Position numbers and translations under genes: made by a program. Under the pieces are notes generated by a model. The model was given only the letters and a program-made list of their open reading frames with translations, made no database searches and was not told where the DNA came from. Of a stretch of 64,000 bases of DNA, positions 51,980-61,807 are shown in pieces; position 1 is the first letter of the stretch; every line of letters begins with the position of its first letter. The DNA is taken from assembly GCF_004363655.1 (NCBI RefSeq), contig NZ_SNZH01000009.1, forward strand, positions 214,120 through 278,119, given 5' to 3'. The stretch comes from Tahibacter aquaticus (GTDB lineage Bacteria > Pseudomonadota > Gammaproteobacteria > Xanthomonadales > Rhodanobacteraceae).

Positions 51980-54900
51980 ATGGACGTGCGCCATCACCGC
52001 TCGGGTTCGACAACCGCGAGAACATCGCGTACGCACATCTGCGGCATCGGCTTGATCGCGCTCGCGGCATCTCCGCTGGTTCATGCGACGGGGTTCGTGG
52101 CCGGTGGCTCGCTCGCACAGTCCCGTTACCTGCATTCCGCGACCACCTTGTCGTCGGGCAAGGTGCTCGTCGCGGGCGGTAACAGCGGTAGCGACAATCT
52201 TTCCTCCTGCGAACTCTACGATCCGACGGCGAATACCTGGACGCCGGTCGGTTCGCTCACGACGAAACGCGAACGCCATACCGCGACCTTGCTGCCGTCG
52301 GGCAAGGTGCTGGTGACGGGCGGCATCTCGGGCAGCGCCATCACAACCTCGAGCGAACTCTTCGATCCGACGACCAATACCTGGTCGGGAACTCCGGCAC
52401 TTTCCCGGGCACGCGAAAGCCATACCGCGACCTCGCTGCAATCCGGAAAGGTGCTCGTGGTGGGTGGCTTCAACGGAACCGATGGGGTTCTTCCTCAAGG
52501 GGCGGTCTACGATCCGGTCGCCGTCGGTTGGGCGGCGGGCGGTACTCTCACGACCGCGCGCACCAACCACGCCGCGATCTTGCTGGCATCCGGCAAGGTG
52601 CTCGTCACCGGCGGACAAGGCTCGACCGGCAGTGCGCTCGCTTCCGCCGAGATTTACGACCCGGCCACGAATACGTGGTCGGTGACGAGCCCGCTCGCCG
52701 CCGCACGCTATCGTCATACGGCGATCCTTCTGCCGTCGGGAAAGGTGCTGGTTGCGGGTGGAAACAGTAATTCCGGTTCCCTGGCCTCCGCCGAACTCTA
52801 CGATCCGACCACCAACACCTGGTCCGCTGCCGGCCCACTGGCGACCGGGCGCTACTACCACACCGCCACCTTGCTGCCGACCGGCAAGGTGTTCGTTGTC
52901 GGCGGGACAGGTACCGCCGGCACCCTGGGTTCCGCCGAGCTGTACGACCCGACGAGCAACACCTGGTCCTCGGCAGGCTCGCTCGCAAACGCTCGCAAGT
53001 ACCAGACCGCCACGTTGCTGCCCGCCTCGAGCCGGGTGCTCCTCGTTGCCGGTCAAGGCACGGGCGGAGCACTCACATCGGTCGAACTCTACGGTCCGGG
53101 CGTCTGGACGATGGCCGGCTCGTTAGCAACCGCCCGCTACTTCCACTCGGCAACCTTGTTGGCTTCAGGCAAGGTGCTCGCTGCTGGCGGTTACAACGCC
53201 GTTCCTCTGGCTTCGGTCGAGCTCTACGATCCGGCCGGCAACACCTGGGCCGCTGCCAGCCCGCTCGCGAGTGCACGCAATCTGCACAGCGCGTCGCTGC
53301 TGCTGTCCGGCAAGGTCCTCGTCGCCGGTGGCGAAAACAGTACCGGCTTTGTCGCCGCGGCGGAGGTTTACGATCCGGCCAGCAACACGTGGACCGCCGG
53401 CGGCTCGCTCGCAAAGGCGCGCAGGTACCACACGGCAACGGTACTGCCCTCGGGCAAGGTGCTCGTCGTCGGCGGGAGGGACAACGCGAGCAATTTCGTC
53501 GCGTCGGCCGAACTCTACGACCCCGCCAGCAACGCGTGGTCCGCGGCCGGCTCGCTCGCGACCGGACGCTACCAGCATACGGCGACCCTGTTGCTGTCGG
53601 GCAAGGTGCTGGTTGCGGGTGGAGCCAGCAGCACCGGGTCTCTGGCTTCGGTGGAGATCTACGATCCGGCCACCAACATCTGGTCGTCCGCTTCCACACT
53701 CGCGACAGCCCGCAGTCTGCATTCCGCGAGCGTGCTGCCTTCCGGCAAAGTGCTTGTCGTGGGCGGCAGCCCCGGTACCCTCGCCGGCATTGCCGCGGCG
53801 GAGCTCTACGATCCGACGACCAATACCTGGTCGGCAGCGGGCTCGCTGGCGGCCGGACGCTACGTGCATACGGCAACCCTGTTGCCTTCGGGTCAGGTGC
53901 TCGTTGCGGCGGGCGTGAGCGGAGGCAGCGCGCTGCTGTCGGCAGAAACGTACGATCCCGCCAGCAATGCGTGGTCGCCGGCGTCCAATTTCCTCGCAAC
54001 GGCACGCGCCTACAGCACCGCGACCTTGCTGCCTTCCGGCGCGGTGCTGCAAGCCGGTGGACTGAACGGCAGCAGCGCGGTCGGCAGCAGCGAGGTGTTC
54101 TACCCGGCCAGCGTTACCTGGTCAGCGGCAGGGTCGTTGACAACCACCGAACGGGACCTGCACACCGCGACGCTGCTGCCGTCGGGAAAGGTGCTCATCA
54201 CTGGCGGTCGCCAACTCGGCAATTCGGGACTTGTCTCCACGGAACTCTACGATCCGGCCGGTAACACCTGGTCCGCGGCCAGCGCGCTCGCCATCGCGCG
54301 CTACTCGCACACTGCAACGCTACTGCCGTCAGGCAAGGTGCTCGTTGCCGGCGGTCGCGACATCGACGGAGCCACGCTCGCTTCGTCGACGATTTACGAT
54401 CCGGCCACCGATACGTGGTCGGCAGGCGCCTCGATGACAACAGCGCGCGATTCGCACACGGCAACCTTGTTGCCCTCGGGCAAGGTGCTCGTGGCTGGCG
54501 GAATCAATACCGCCACGACGATAGCCACGGCCGAACTGTACGATCCGGCGACCAACACCTGGTCTGCGGCCGGATCGCTTGCCGCCGCGCGCAACCTGCA
54601 CAAGGCGACGCTGCTGGCCTCGGGCAAGGTGCTCGTGGCCGGTGGTCAAAGCGGCGGTGCCTTGGGTACCAGCGAGCTCTACGACCCGCCGAGCAATACG
54701 TGGTCCGCGGCAGGTTCGCTCATCAGCGCACGCTATTCGCATACGCAAACGCTGCTGCCTTCGGGGAAAGTGCTCGTGACCGGTGGCCAGCTCAGTAGCG
54801 GAGTGGCGGCTTCGGTCGAGATCTACAATCCGGTCACCAACATCTGGTCGGCAGCCAGCCCGCTCGCAACAGGGCGTTACGCGCATACCGCGACCTTGCT

Positions 54901-56974
54901 GCCATCGTCCCAGGTGCTCGTTGTCGGTGGCGTGAACATCCTTGGATATCTCAGCTCGGTCGAGCTGTTCGATCCGATCAGCAATTCGTGGTCCACGATC
55001 AACCCGATAGCCACGGTGCGCGGCCGACACACGGCGAGCCTGCTGCCCTCCGGTCGGGTGCTCATTGCGGCGGGTACGGGCTTCAGCTCGGCGGAACTCG
55101 CCAATCCCGGCTTGAGTCCCGACCCAGCGCGCCAGCCGACGATCACGACCAGCAACGCCTTTGTACTTCAGACCAGTGCGCTCGCGGTGACTGGCAGCGG
55201 CTTTCGGCCGAGCCTGGAGGGCAGTAGTAGTGAGGTGAACAATTCGGCATCCAATGTGCCGGTATTTCAAGTGGAGCGCCTCGACAACCAGCAGAGGATA
55301 TTCATCGCCAACGACCCGACGGTGAACTATTCGAATACGAGTTTCACCGGTAGTGCGACGGCGTTCGCCGGCTTCCCCGCGGGCCCCGTGCTGGTGCGCG
55401 CGTGGGTGAATGGCGTCCCCAGCGCTGCGAGCTACAGCACACTGGCGGTGATGCCCGGCAAACCGGCCACACCGACCGCGAGCGCAGCCATCGAGCAGGC
55501 GACCGTGAATTTCACGCCGGTTTTCTACAACGGTGGCACCCCCATCACGAGCTACACCGCGAGGGCAACGCCGGGAGGGGCGACAGCATCGTGCACCGCG
55601 CCGTGCACGAGCATCGTCTTCAATCCGATCGGTTGGGGCGCGTATACGTTTACTGTCGCTGCGAACACGGCCGCAGGCACCGGGCCGTGGTCGTCCCCAA
55701 GCAGCACGGTCTGGGTGACCCGGGCCACTACCACGACCATCACGTCCACGGCGCCTTCGGTGGCAGGGCAGCCCTATGCGATCGCCGTAACGGTCAGCAT
55801 GGCCGGCGGCACGCCTGTTAGCGGGACGATCAGCGTCAGCGACGATGCGATACCGCCCAATACCTGCGGACCGGTTACGTTTTCGGGCGGAACCGCGACG
55901 TGCACGATCGCCTGGTTCGCCACCGGCACCTACGCGCTGACCGCGGTCTACGGGGCCCCGGCCGGCGGTATCTTCGCGCCCAGCACCAGTGCGGCGCAAA
56001 TGCACGTGGTGAACAAAGGCGGTACCACGGTCACGATCTCGCCGCCGAGTGGAGCGGTCAGCGTGGGCAGCGCCTACCCGATCACTGTGTCGGTGACCGC
56101 GGCGGCTCCGGCGGCCGGAGTGCCAACCGGCAGCGTCAACATCAGCGACGGCACCGGCGACACGTGCACGATCCCGACGCTCGACGGCAACGGCGCCGGC
56201 ACCTGCCAACTCACGCCGACGACTGCCGGCGGCAAGACGCTGACGGCCACCTATGCCGGCGATGCGAACTTCACCGGCAACAGCGGCAGCGCGAGCCTGA
56301 CCGTCACGCAAATCGCCACGACCTCCGCTGCCACGAGCAGTGCCAATCCCAGTGCGTTCGGTCAAGGCGTGACGTTCACAGCCGTTGTCAGCGGCAACGC
56401 GCCGACCGGAACGGTTGCGTTCAACGACGGAACGAACGTCATCGCCGGTTGCAGCGCGGTCGCCTTCAGCGGTGGAACGAGCAACAGCCCGACCGCGCTG
56501 TGCCTGACGAGTTCACTCACGACGGGAACGCACAGCGTCAGCGCGACCTATAGCGGCGATGCGGTCAATGCGGGGTCGACATCGCCGCCGGTGTCGCAGG
56601 TCGTCAATCCGGTATCCAGCGCGACGGCCGTGTCCACGAACTGCCAAACGACGTTCATCAACAACGAGCCGTTCACGCTCACCGCGACCGTCAGCGGTTC
56701 AAGCCCCACCGGTACCGTGACGTTCGAGCGTGCTCCAGACGTTCTCTGCGACAGGGTGGCGCTGACTGCCGGCAGCGCCAGTTGCACGGTCAGCACACTT
56801 GCGACGATCGGGTCGAATAGCCAGGACACCTTCGACCTGACCGCACGCTACAACGGCGATCAAAACAATGGAACGAGTACGAGTTCACCGCTGAGAGTCA
56901 CGGTGCTCAATACCGCCGATGTTGTTTTCAGAAACAACTTCGAGGAGATGACGCCATCGTGCCCAATCTTCTGA
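51980..56974 (+). CDS. Secreted kelch-repeat protein with 21 repeats, FnIII-like and Ig-like domains
   Basis: 1664 residues from ATG 51980. A late signal peptide (THICGIGLIALAASPLVHA) follows a basic 18-residue N-terminus. The next part has 21 kelch repeats of about 48 residues with the core HTATLLPSGKVLV(A/T)GG...SAELYDPATNTWSAAG. 21 would fit three seven-bladed propellers. Then come a galactose-oxidase-tail-like domain (about 1050-1165), an FnIII-like domain (about 1165-1255) and about four Ig-like (Big_3 type) domains to the end. The C-terminus VVFRNNFEEMTPSCPIF resembles the DGFE endings of neighbouring secreted proteins. A longer frame begins at 51797, but the signal peptide position favours a later start. 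Function is probably carbohydrate or surface binding; no galactose-oxidase catalytic residues are evident. Confidence 0.86.
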   Translation: MDVRHHRSGSTTARTSRTHICGIGLIALAASPLVHATGFVAGGSLAQSRYLHSATTLSSGKVLVAGGNSGSDNLSSCELYDPTANTWTPVGSLTTKRERHTATLLPSGKVLVTGGISGSAITTSSELFDPTTNTWSGTPALSRARESHTATSLQSGKVLVVGGFNGTDGVLPQGAVYDPVAVGWAAGGTLTTARTNHAAILLASGKVLVTGGQGSTGSALASAEIYDPATNTWSVTSPLAAARYRHTAILLPSGKVLVAGGNSNSGSLASAELYDPTTNTWSAAGPLATGRYYHTATLLPTGKVFVVGGTGTAGTLGSAELYDPTSNTWSSAGSLANARKYQTATLLPASSRVLLVAGQGTGGALTSVELYGPGVWTMAGSLATARYFHSATLLASGKVLAAGGYNAVPLASVELYDPAGNTWAAASPLASARNLHSASLLLSGKVLVAGGENSTGFVAAAEVYDPASNTWTAGGSLAKARRYHTATVLPSGKVLVVGGRDNASNFVASAELYDPASNAWSAAGSLATGRYQHTATLLLSGKVLVAGGASSTGSLASVEIYDPATNIWSSASTLATARSLHSASVLPSGKVLVVGGSPGTLAGIAAAELYDPTTNTWSAAGSLAAGRYVHTATLLPSGQVLVAAGVSGGSALLSAETYDPASNAWSPASNFLATARAYSTATLLPSGAVLQAGGLNGSSAVGSSEVFYPASVTWSAAGSLTTTERDLHTATLLPSGKVLITGGRQLGNSGLVSTELYDPAGNTWSAASALAIARYSHTATLLPSGKVLVAGGRDIDGATLASSTIYDPATDTWSAGASMTTARDSHTATLLPSGKVLVAGGINTATTIATAELYDPATNTWSAAGSLAAARNLHKATLLASGKVLVAGGQSGGALGTSELYDPPSNTWSAAGSLISARYSHTQTLLPSGKVLVTGGQLSSGVAASVEIYNPVTNIWSAASPLATGRYAHTATLLPSSQVLVVGGVNILGYLSSVELFDPISNSWSTINPIATVRGRHTASLLPSGRVLIAAGTGFSSAELANPGLSPDPARQPTITTSNAFVLQTSALAVTGSGFRPSLEGSSSEVNNSASNVPVFQVERLDNQQRIFIANDPTVNYSNTSFTGSATAFAGFPAGPVLVRAWVNGVPSAASYSTLAVMPGKPATPTASAAIEQATVNFTPVFYNGGTPITSYTARATPGGATASCTAPCTSIVFNPIGWGAYTFTVAANTAAGTGPWSSPSSTVWVTRATTTTITSTAPSVAGQPYAIAVTVSMAGGTPVSGTISVSDDAIPPNTCGPVTFSGGTATCTIAWFATGTYALTAVYGAPAGGIFAPSTSAAQMHVVNKGGTTVTISPPSGAVSVGSAYPITVSVTAAAPAAGVPTGSVNISDGTGDTCTIPTLDGNGAGTCQLTPTTAGGKTLTATYAGDANFTGNSGSASLTVTQIATTSAATSSANPSAFGQGVTFTAVVSGNAPTGTVAFNDGTNVIAGCSAVAFSGGTSNSPTALCLTSSLTTGTHSVSATYSGDAVNAGSTSPPVSQVVNPVSSATAVSTNCQTTFINNEPFTLTATVSGSSPTGTVTFERAPDVLCDRVALTAGSASCTVSTLATIGSNSQDTFDLTARYNGDQNNGTSTSSPLRVTVLNTADVVFRNNFEEMTPSCPIF

Positions 56975-57022
56975 TGGCTAGGAGTAGTCCTAACCAAGCA
57001 GTTCGGAATCGGGGAGGGCACT

Positions 57023-57804
57023 GTCAACCGCACCGTCAAGCACGCGGCCGTATTGGCCACTGAAGAATCTATAACCACGCGACACGGTGGCTACAACGCG
57101 ACTCCCTCTCCCCCGACTGCTGTCGGGGGAGAGGGTAGGGTGAGGGGGCAACGCCGTGCATCGCGTAGCCCCAAGCCGCTGCCCGAAACCGAGATCTGAC
57201 CGGCCGTGCGCCACGTCGCGCGCTCGAAACTGCCGACTGAAACCGCGAGCCCCTCGTCCAGATCTGCAAGGTCAATACCCTTGCACGCGAGGTCGCCGTC
57301 CCGTTCCGCAAGGTCAAAACCCCTGAACGCGAGGTGCCGAACCGTGTCCGCAAGCTTCAGACCCCTTACCGCTAGGTCGAAAGTCCGAAGCCTCGCCGTT
57401 TGAACCTTGCGCGCAAGCTTGCCGACCTCACGCTCCGCGCTTTCCACCTTGCACTCCGCCGTTGGAACCTTAACCGCAAGGTTCAAACCCTTGCCCCAAG
57501 CCCGAGTTTTCCGGAATTTTGGCCCCCAACCGCCGCTGCCACGTCTTTTCGACCTGTCCTAGCGGCTTGGCCCCCAAAACGAGCGAAAAACGACCTCGCA
57601 CTCCGCGCTTTCGACCTCGCGCGCAAGGCTTCGAACCTTTCACGCAAGGTAGCCGACCGGGTGCACGAGGTGCGCCGTCGAGTACCAGCCGTCCGTCCAC
57701 GCGCTACCGCTACGGCGAAACCACCGGCCTGCGCCCGCGCCCCCGGGGACCATACGCCGGCCCACGCAGTCCCCCGATCGATCATGCAAAAAGCCCTTCC
57801 GGAA
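57023..57804 (+). repeat. Composite intergenic repeat, copy 2
   Basis: Module A (57023-57120, 75 of 98 bases as in 41240-41337), then a palindromic hairpin, a long run of degenerate 21-bp-period units (about 57255-57660, with units like CCGCAAGGTCAAAACCCCTGA), then module B (57755-57804, sharing TGCAAAAAGCCCTTCCGGAA with copy 1). The first copy has only one unit of this type, GAACCGCAAGGTTCTGACGC, and instead a long CTCCGGAG-type array. The two loci therefore share ends but have expanded different internal repeats. Confidence 0.7.
57104..57135. repeat. Perfect 14-bp-stem hairpin (palindromic repeat)
   Basis: CCCTCTCCCCCGAC-TGCT-GTCGGGGGAGAGGG, followed by TAGGGTGAGGGGG. This form is common as a dispersed palindrome in high-G+C proteobacteria. 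In the sister locus near 41330 the same place is decayed. Confidence 0.75.
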
Positions 57805-57888
57805 CGACAAAAACCCTTTCCGGAGAGGGCGATTCCTTGCAGGCGGACTCTCAGCGCCGTGGCTGGTCGCGTGCCCCCCTATTTCACC
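57805..57888. other. Tail of the repeat locus before the DUF4132 gene
   Basis: A short stretch with a second CCTTTCCGGAGAGG unit, then the 3' side of the minus-strand DUF4132 gene. Nothing else is seen. Confidence 0.4.
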
Positions 57889-60800
57889 TCACACCCCACA
57901 CGTCTTCGCCCACTGCGGATCAAACCCCTTGCCCTCCGCCGCCAGTTGCCGCAAATCCTGGTAACACTCCGACAGCAACAGCCCGGGCACCTCGCCCAGG
58001 GTGAGGCTTTCCTGGTAGTCCCCGTCGGCACGCAGGAATTTCAGGCTGAGCAGCGCCACTGGCTTGTTCTCCTCCGGAAAGCTGCTGCCGCTGAATTCGA
58101 TCGTGGCGGTGATGCCCAGGCCGCGCCAGGTCTTGGTGTAGTCGGTGAACCAGCTTTCGCCGTGGTTGGCGCGGGCGTAGCCGAGTTTTTGTGCGCGGCT
58201 GCGCAAGGTGAAATTGGGTAATACGTAACCTTCAAACTCTTTCAGTTCCTGGGCCTGGTGCAGCTCGGCCGGCAGGCGGTAGACGCCGCGGCCGAACAGG
58301 GGGAATAGCGGCATGACCTTGTAGTCGCTGAGGTGTTGCTGCCAGCGGGCGGCCAGTTCGGCGGGCAGGATGAAGGCGTGGGCGATGCGGATTTTCGCGG
58401 TGTCGGCCACCGTGACGGGGTTGTCGTCGACGTCGGTGAGGGAGCCGTCGCCCAGCGGCCGGAAGGTGGCTTTGACCTCGCTGCCGTCGACCACGGCCCA
58501 GACCAGGGATTCGACCAGGTGGCGGGCGATGGGGTGCTGCAGCAGGTAACGGTTCCAGTCTTCGAACGGCCATTCGCGCTGGGTGCACAGCGCCTCGTAG
58601 AAGCGGTCGGTCTGCTGCGTGAGTGTGGTCTTCAGGGTTTTCTTGGCGTCGGTCCAGCTCTTCTTGGATTCCTTGGCCAGGGCTTCGTCGTCGTCCTTGC
58701 GCGGGTCGGGCAGGGCGGCGAGGGTCTTGCCGGTTTCGTCCTGGAGCTGGAGGGTCAGGTCGGGCATCAATCGCCCGGTGAAGGCGCGCTCGCCGTAGCT
58801 CAGGGTCATGCTGCCGGTTTCGTCGAAGCCGGCGGCGGGGATGGTGCGGTCGGCCAGTTCGGCCACGGTCCAGCCGCGGCGTTCGGCGAGGGCGTCGACC
58901 TGCAGCGCGGCTTCTTCCTGGATGCCCTTGGTGCGGAAGCGGTTGCCGACGGCGAGCAGCAGTTGTACGGCGGTCGGGTGCGGAATCCAGGCCAGCATGG
59001 CGATCAGTGCCTTGCAGTGGGCCGCGCGCGTGCCGTAGTAGTCCTTGAGATAGCGCGCCACCACGGGTACGGCGCCACCGCTGGCGCAGGCGGCGGCCAG
59101 GGCGAGGATGCCTTTGCTGGCGATGGCGCTGCCGGAGGGCTGCTTGAGGTATTTCGGCAGCAGCGCTTCGTATAACTGTTCAATGGTGTAGTTGAGCTGC
59201 GGGTTGCCGGTGAAATACTGGGGATACTGCGCCATGAACTGGTGCGTGTTGCGGGCGCTTTCCTGGGCCGCGCGCGTGGCCAGTGCCTTGTCGATGGGCC
59301 GGGTGTCTTCGGTTATCCAGGCGTCGAGCAGGTGCTGGCCGAGGACTTCGCGGCTGCGCGCTTCGAACATCGCGCAGTACTGGCGCAGCAGCGCATGCGG
59401 TTCCGGCGTCTTCTGCTTGGCGGCCTGGATGACCATGCCGCGAATGAGCACGGGGTCGACCGCTTCGGCGGTGTCCGCCCAGGTGACGGTGGGCAAGGCC
59501 TCCCAGTGGAACCACTCCAGATCCTTGCCGGCGCCTTTGGCCCAGGCTTTTTCCGCCTCTTTGGCCAGGGCCTTGCGATCGACGAAGGGCGCGGTGCTGC
59601 GGCCCAGGGCGATCAGCGTTTCCAGCAGCGCGCCTTTGGCGGCTTCCTGTTTTTCCGCCTTGGCGGCTTTTTCCAGCGCGGGCACGGCGGCTTCCAGGGC
59701 CAGGTCGCGTATCCACGCAGCGGCAGCGGCGCGGACATCGGCCTTGCCGTCGGACAGCGCGGCGATGACATGGCCGTCGCGCTGGGGCAGGCGTGCCAGC
59801 ACGGCCCGGGCTGGGCCGCGCTGCGCCTTGGGGCCGGTCAGTGCCACTTCCAGCAGCCAGGCCACCAGTTCCGGCGGCACCTGCGGCAGCAGGCCAATGG
59901 CGCGGAAGCGCGCGCTGTGGTCGGCAGTGGGGTAGTTCTGCACGTTCCCTTTCAGCGCGTGCACCACGGCGTTCAGATAGTGCGCAAAGAACGGCCAGCG
60001 GTCTTCGGCACTGCGTTCGCCGGGGCGCAGGCGCTCGCGCACGTGGCCGAACGCGTAGAGCAGCTTGTCCGTGGGCACGCCGAGTTCAGACAGCGCGATG
60101 GCGTAGCCGAGCATCGCGGGCTGGCCGGTGCGGCGGCGCAGCTTCTCCACCGCGTCGATGCCGTGGTGGTTGAGCCATCCGGAGTGATTCACCAGCAGTC
60201 CGAAGTAGCGATACAGCTTGAGCAGCAGCACCAGCGATGCGCCGTCGCGTTGTGGGATCTGTTCCAGCGCGGCGTAGACGGCCTTTTCGGCAATGTGGTG
60301 CAGGGTGAGGGGTGTCGCCGGCGTGGGCTCGGCCGCCACGAGATAGTCGCGCAGCTGCTGGCGCGTCTGCGTGGTGATGGGTGGCGCGCGGTGGTTGTCC
60401 TGGGCGACGCGCGCATTGGCTGTTTCGATGGCCGCGTCGACTTCGTGCCAGAACGGCTCCAGCAGCGCTGTAAGCGCGGCGTCGTCGGGCACGCTCCAGG
60501 CGATCACGGGAACGGTATAGGCGTTGACGGGGCCTTGCGCGGCGTCTTCGCGGGCTTCCCACTCCGTGATCAGCGCTTGCACCGAGGTGGCTTTGTCGGC
60601 GCGTGCGGTATCGCGCACGAAGTCGCGCAGCGTCGCGTCGTTGCGCCGGCGCGCAATGTCGTCGAGAAAGCGCAGCGCCTGCACGCGCTGGTCGGGCTTG
60701 GCCTTGGGCGCGATCTCGCGCAGCACGGGCACGACATCGTCGATGACCTTCCAGGCCAGGCCCTGGGCCAGGCTGTTCACCTGCTTGCTCGTGGCGCAGG

Positions 60801-61545
60801 ACAGCTCGGCCAGCGGCGCAGCAAAGGGCTTCAGCGCAGCGGCGCTCAACGGCGATAGCAGTGCCAGCACGTGCAGGCGCTGGGCGGCGTCGGCTGGTGT
60901 GAGGTGCGGCAGTATCAGATCGGCGTAGCGCAGCACGGCATCGCTGAGATCGCACAGTGCGCCGATCGACAGGGCGCAGGTTTCCGTATGTCGGTGATGC
61001 TCCAGCGGCGTCGCGAACGCGGCGACCACGAGCGCGGACGGCGGAAGGCCATCGGCGGCGAGCGCGTTTTCGAATACGGTGGAGGTCACGCGCCGGTACA
61101 GCGGCCGCTCCGGCCACAGGCGCGACCAGCCGATCATCTGGTGTATCAGCGCTTCGGCCCAGCGCGCGCGCGGCGGTACTTGCAGCGCGCCCGCCCAGTA
61201 GTACGGGTTTTCCAGCAGGTTGGCGACGATCTCGCCCCAGCGCACCAGCATCGCCGGGTCGATGGACGCGACGTGCGCATAGACCGGCTCCAGCGCGCGT
61301 TTCCAGGTGGTGGCGCTGTTGTCGAGCAGCAGCTTGGACAGGGCAGGGTGCTTGCCCAGGGTCGCCGGCAGGCCGGCGGGCTCGCCGTCGGCGATGTACC
61401 GCGCGATATCCGCGAGCGAGACGGCCTCGGTGAGGCGGCCATCGGCATCGGCCGCGGGGGCGAGCAAGGCCGTGAGTGCGGCCGGCCATTCGGCCGACGT
61501 CATCGCTGGCGCGCTGGCCGCTTGTTCCTGTGTTGCTGTCGTCAT
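57889..61545 (-). CDS. DUF4132-domain protein with HEAT-like repeats
   Basis: 1218 residues, cytoplasmic, no signal peptide. The N-terminal and middle parts are helical, repeat-like (VRAAAAAWIRDLALEAAVPAL, ALLETLIALGRSTAPF). The C-terminal region (about 1080-1200) holds the DUF4132 pattern HAFILPAELAARWQQHLSDY and MPLFPLFGRGVYRLP. Such proteins, related to MolR-type regulators and WGR-containing proteins, have no defined biochemical role, so function is unknown. ATG 61545 is preceded by GGGGTT. The gene stands alone between two repeat-rich regions. Confidence 0.85.
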   Translation of the reverse strand: MTTATQEQAASAPAMTSAEWPAALTALLAPAADADGRLTEAVSLADIARYIADGEPAGLPATLGKHPALSKLLLDNSATTWKRALEPVYAHVASIDPAMLVRWGEIVANLLENPYYWAGALQVPPRARWAEALIHQMIGWSRLWPERPLYRRVTSTVFENALAADGLPPSALVVAAFATPLEHHRHTETCALSIGALCDLSDAVLRYADLILPHLTPADAAQRLHVLALLSPLSAAALKPFAAPLAELSCATSKQVNSLAQGLAWKVIDDVVPVLREIAPKAKPDQRVQALRFLDDIARRRNDATLRDFVRDTARADKATSVQALITEWEAREDAAQGPVNAYTVPVIAWSVPDDAALTALLEPFWHEVDAAIETANARVAQDNHRAPPITTQTRQQLRDYLVAAEPTPATPLTLHHIAEKAVYAALEQIPQRDGASLVLLLKLYRYFGLLVNHSGWLNHHGIDAVEKLRRRTGQPAMLGYAIALSELGVPTDKLLYAFGHVRERLRPGERSAEDRWPFFAHYLNAVVHALKGNVQNYPTADHSARFRAIGLLPQVPPELVAWLLEVALTGPKAQRGPARAVLARLPQRDGHVIAALSDGKADVRAAAAAWIRDLALEAAVPALEKAAKAEKQEAAKGALLETLIALGRSTAPFVDRKALAKEAEKAWAKGAGKDLEWFHWEALPTVTWADTAEAVDPVLIRGMVIQAAKQKTPEPHALLRQYCAMFEARSREVLGQHLLDAWITEDTRPIDKALATRAAQESARNTHQFMAQYPQYFTGNPQLNYTIEQLYEALLPKYLKQPSGSAIASKGILALAAACASGGAVPVVARYLKDYYGTRAAHCKALIAMLAWIPHPTAVQLLLAVGNRFRTKGIQEEAALQVDALAERRGWTVAELADRTIPAAGFDETGSMTLSYGERAFTGRLMPDLTLQLQDETGKTLAALPDPRKDDDEALAKESKKSWTDAKKTLKTTLTQQTDRFYEALCTQREWPFEDWNRYLLQHPIARHLVESLVWAVVDGSEVKATFRPLGDGSLTDVDDNPVTVADTAKIRIAHAFILPAELAARWQQHLSDYKVMPLFPLFGRGVYRLPAELHQAQELKEFEGYVLPNFTLRSRAQKLGYARANHGESWFTDYTKTWRGLGITATIEFSGSSFPEENKPVALLSLKFLRADGDYQESLTLGEVPGLLLSECYQDLRQLAAEGKGFDPQWAKTCGV

Positions 61546-61771
61546 GGATAACCCCGAATGCCCCTTGTGGGCCGACCGCGCGACTGTAGAGCGAAGCGCA
61601 GCGGCGAGGCGAGGACGTCTTCACGAAGCGGAGAACGAAACGCGGAACGCTGTCGCCTGCGCCGTGTGTGCACGCGTGGATAGCGGGTGGCACAACGGTG
61701 ATTCGGGCATGCCGGAAACGCACAGCGTTGCTGCGCATAGCAGCGCAACCGTGCGCTGGCCCTCGACGTGA

Positions 61772-61800
61772 CGCCTGCCGGCAGGGCATGCCGGCAGGCG
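61772..61800 (-). terminator. Hairpin after the DUF11-repeat gene
   Basis: CGCCTGCCGGCA and TGCCGGCAGGCG form a perfect 12-bp stem with a 5-base loop, 7 bases beyond the stop codon on the minus strand. No T-run follows, so it may be a rho-assisted stop. Confidence 0.6.
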
Positions 61801-61807
61801 CTTCCCG

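Noticed and set aside
57091..57785. Minus-strand heptad-like frames over the second composite repeat.
   Set aside because: Products of 21-base periodicity in an intergenic repeat; the frames stop at module boundaries and show no start signals.
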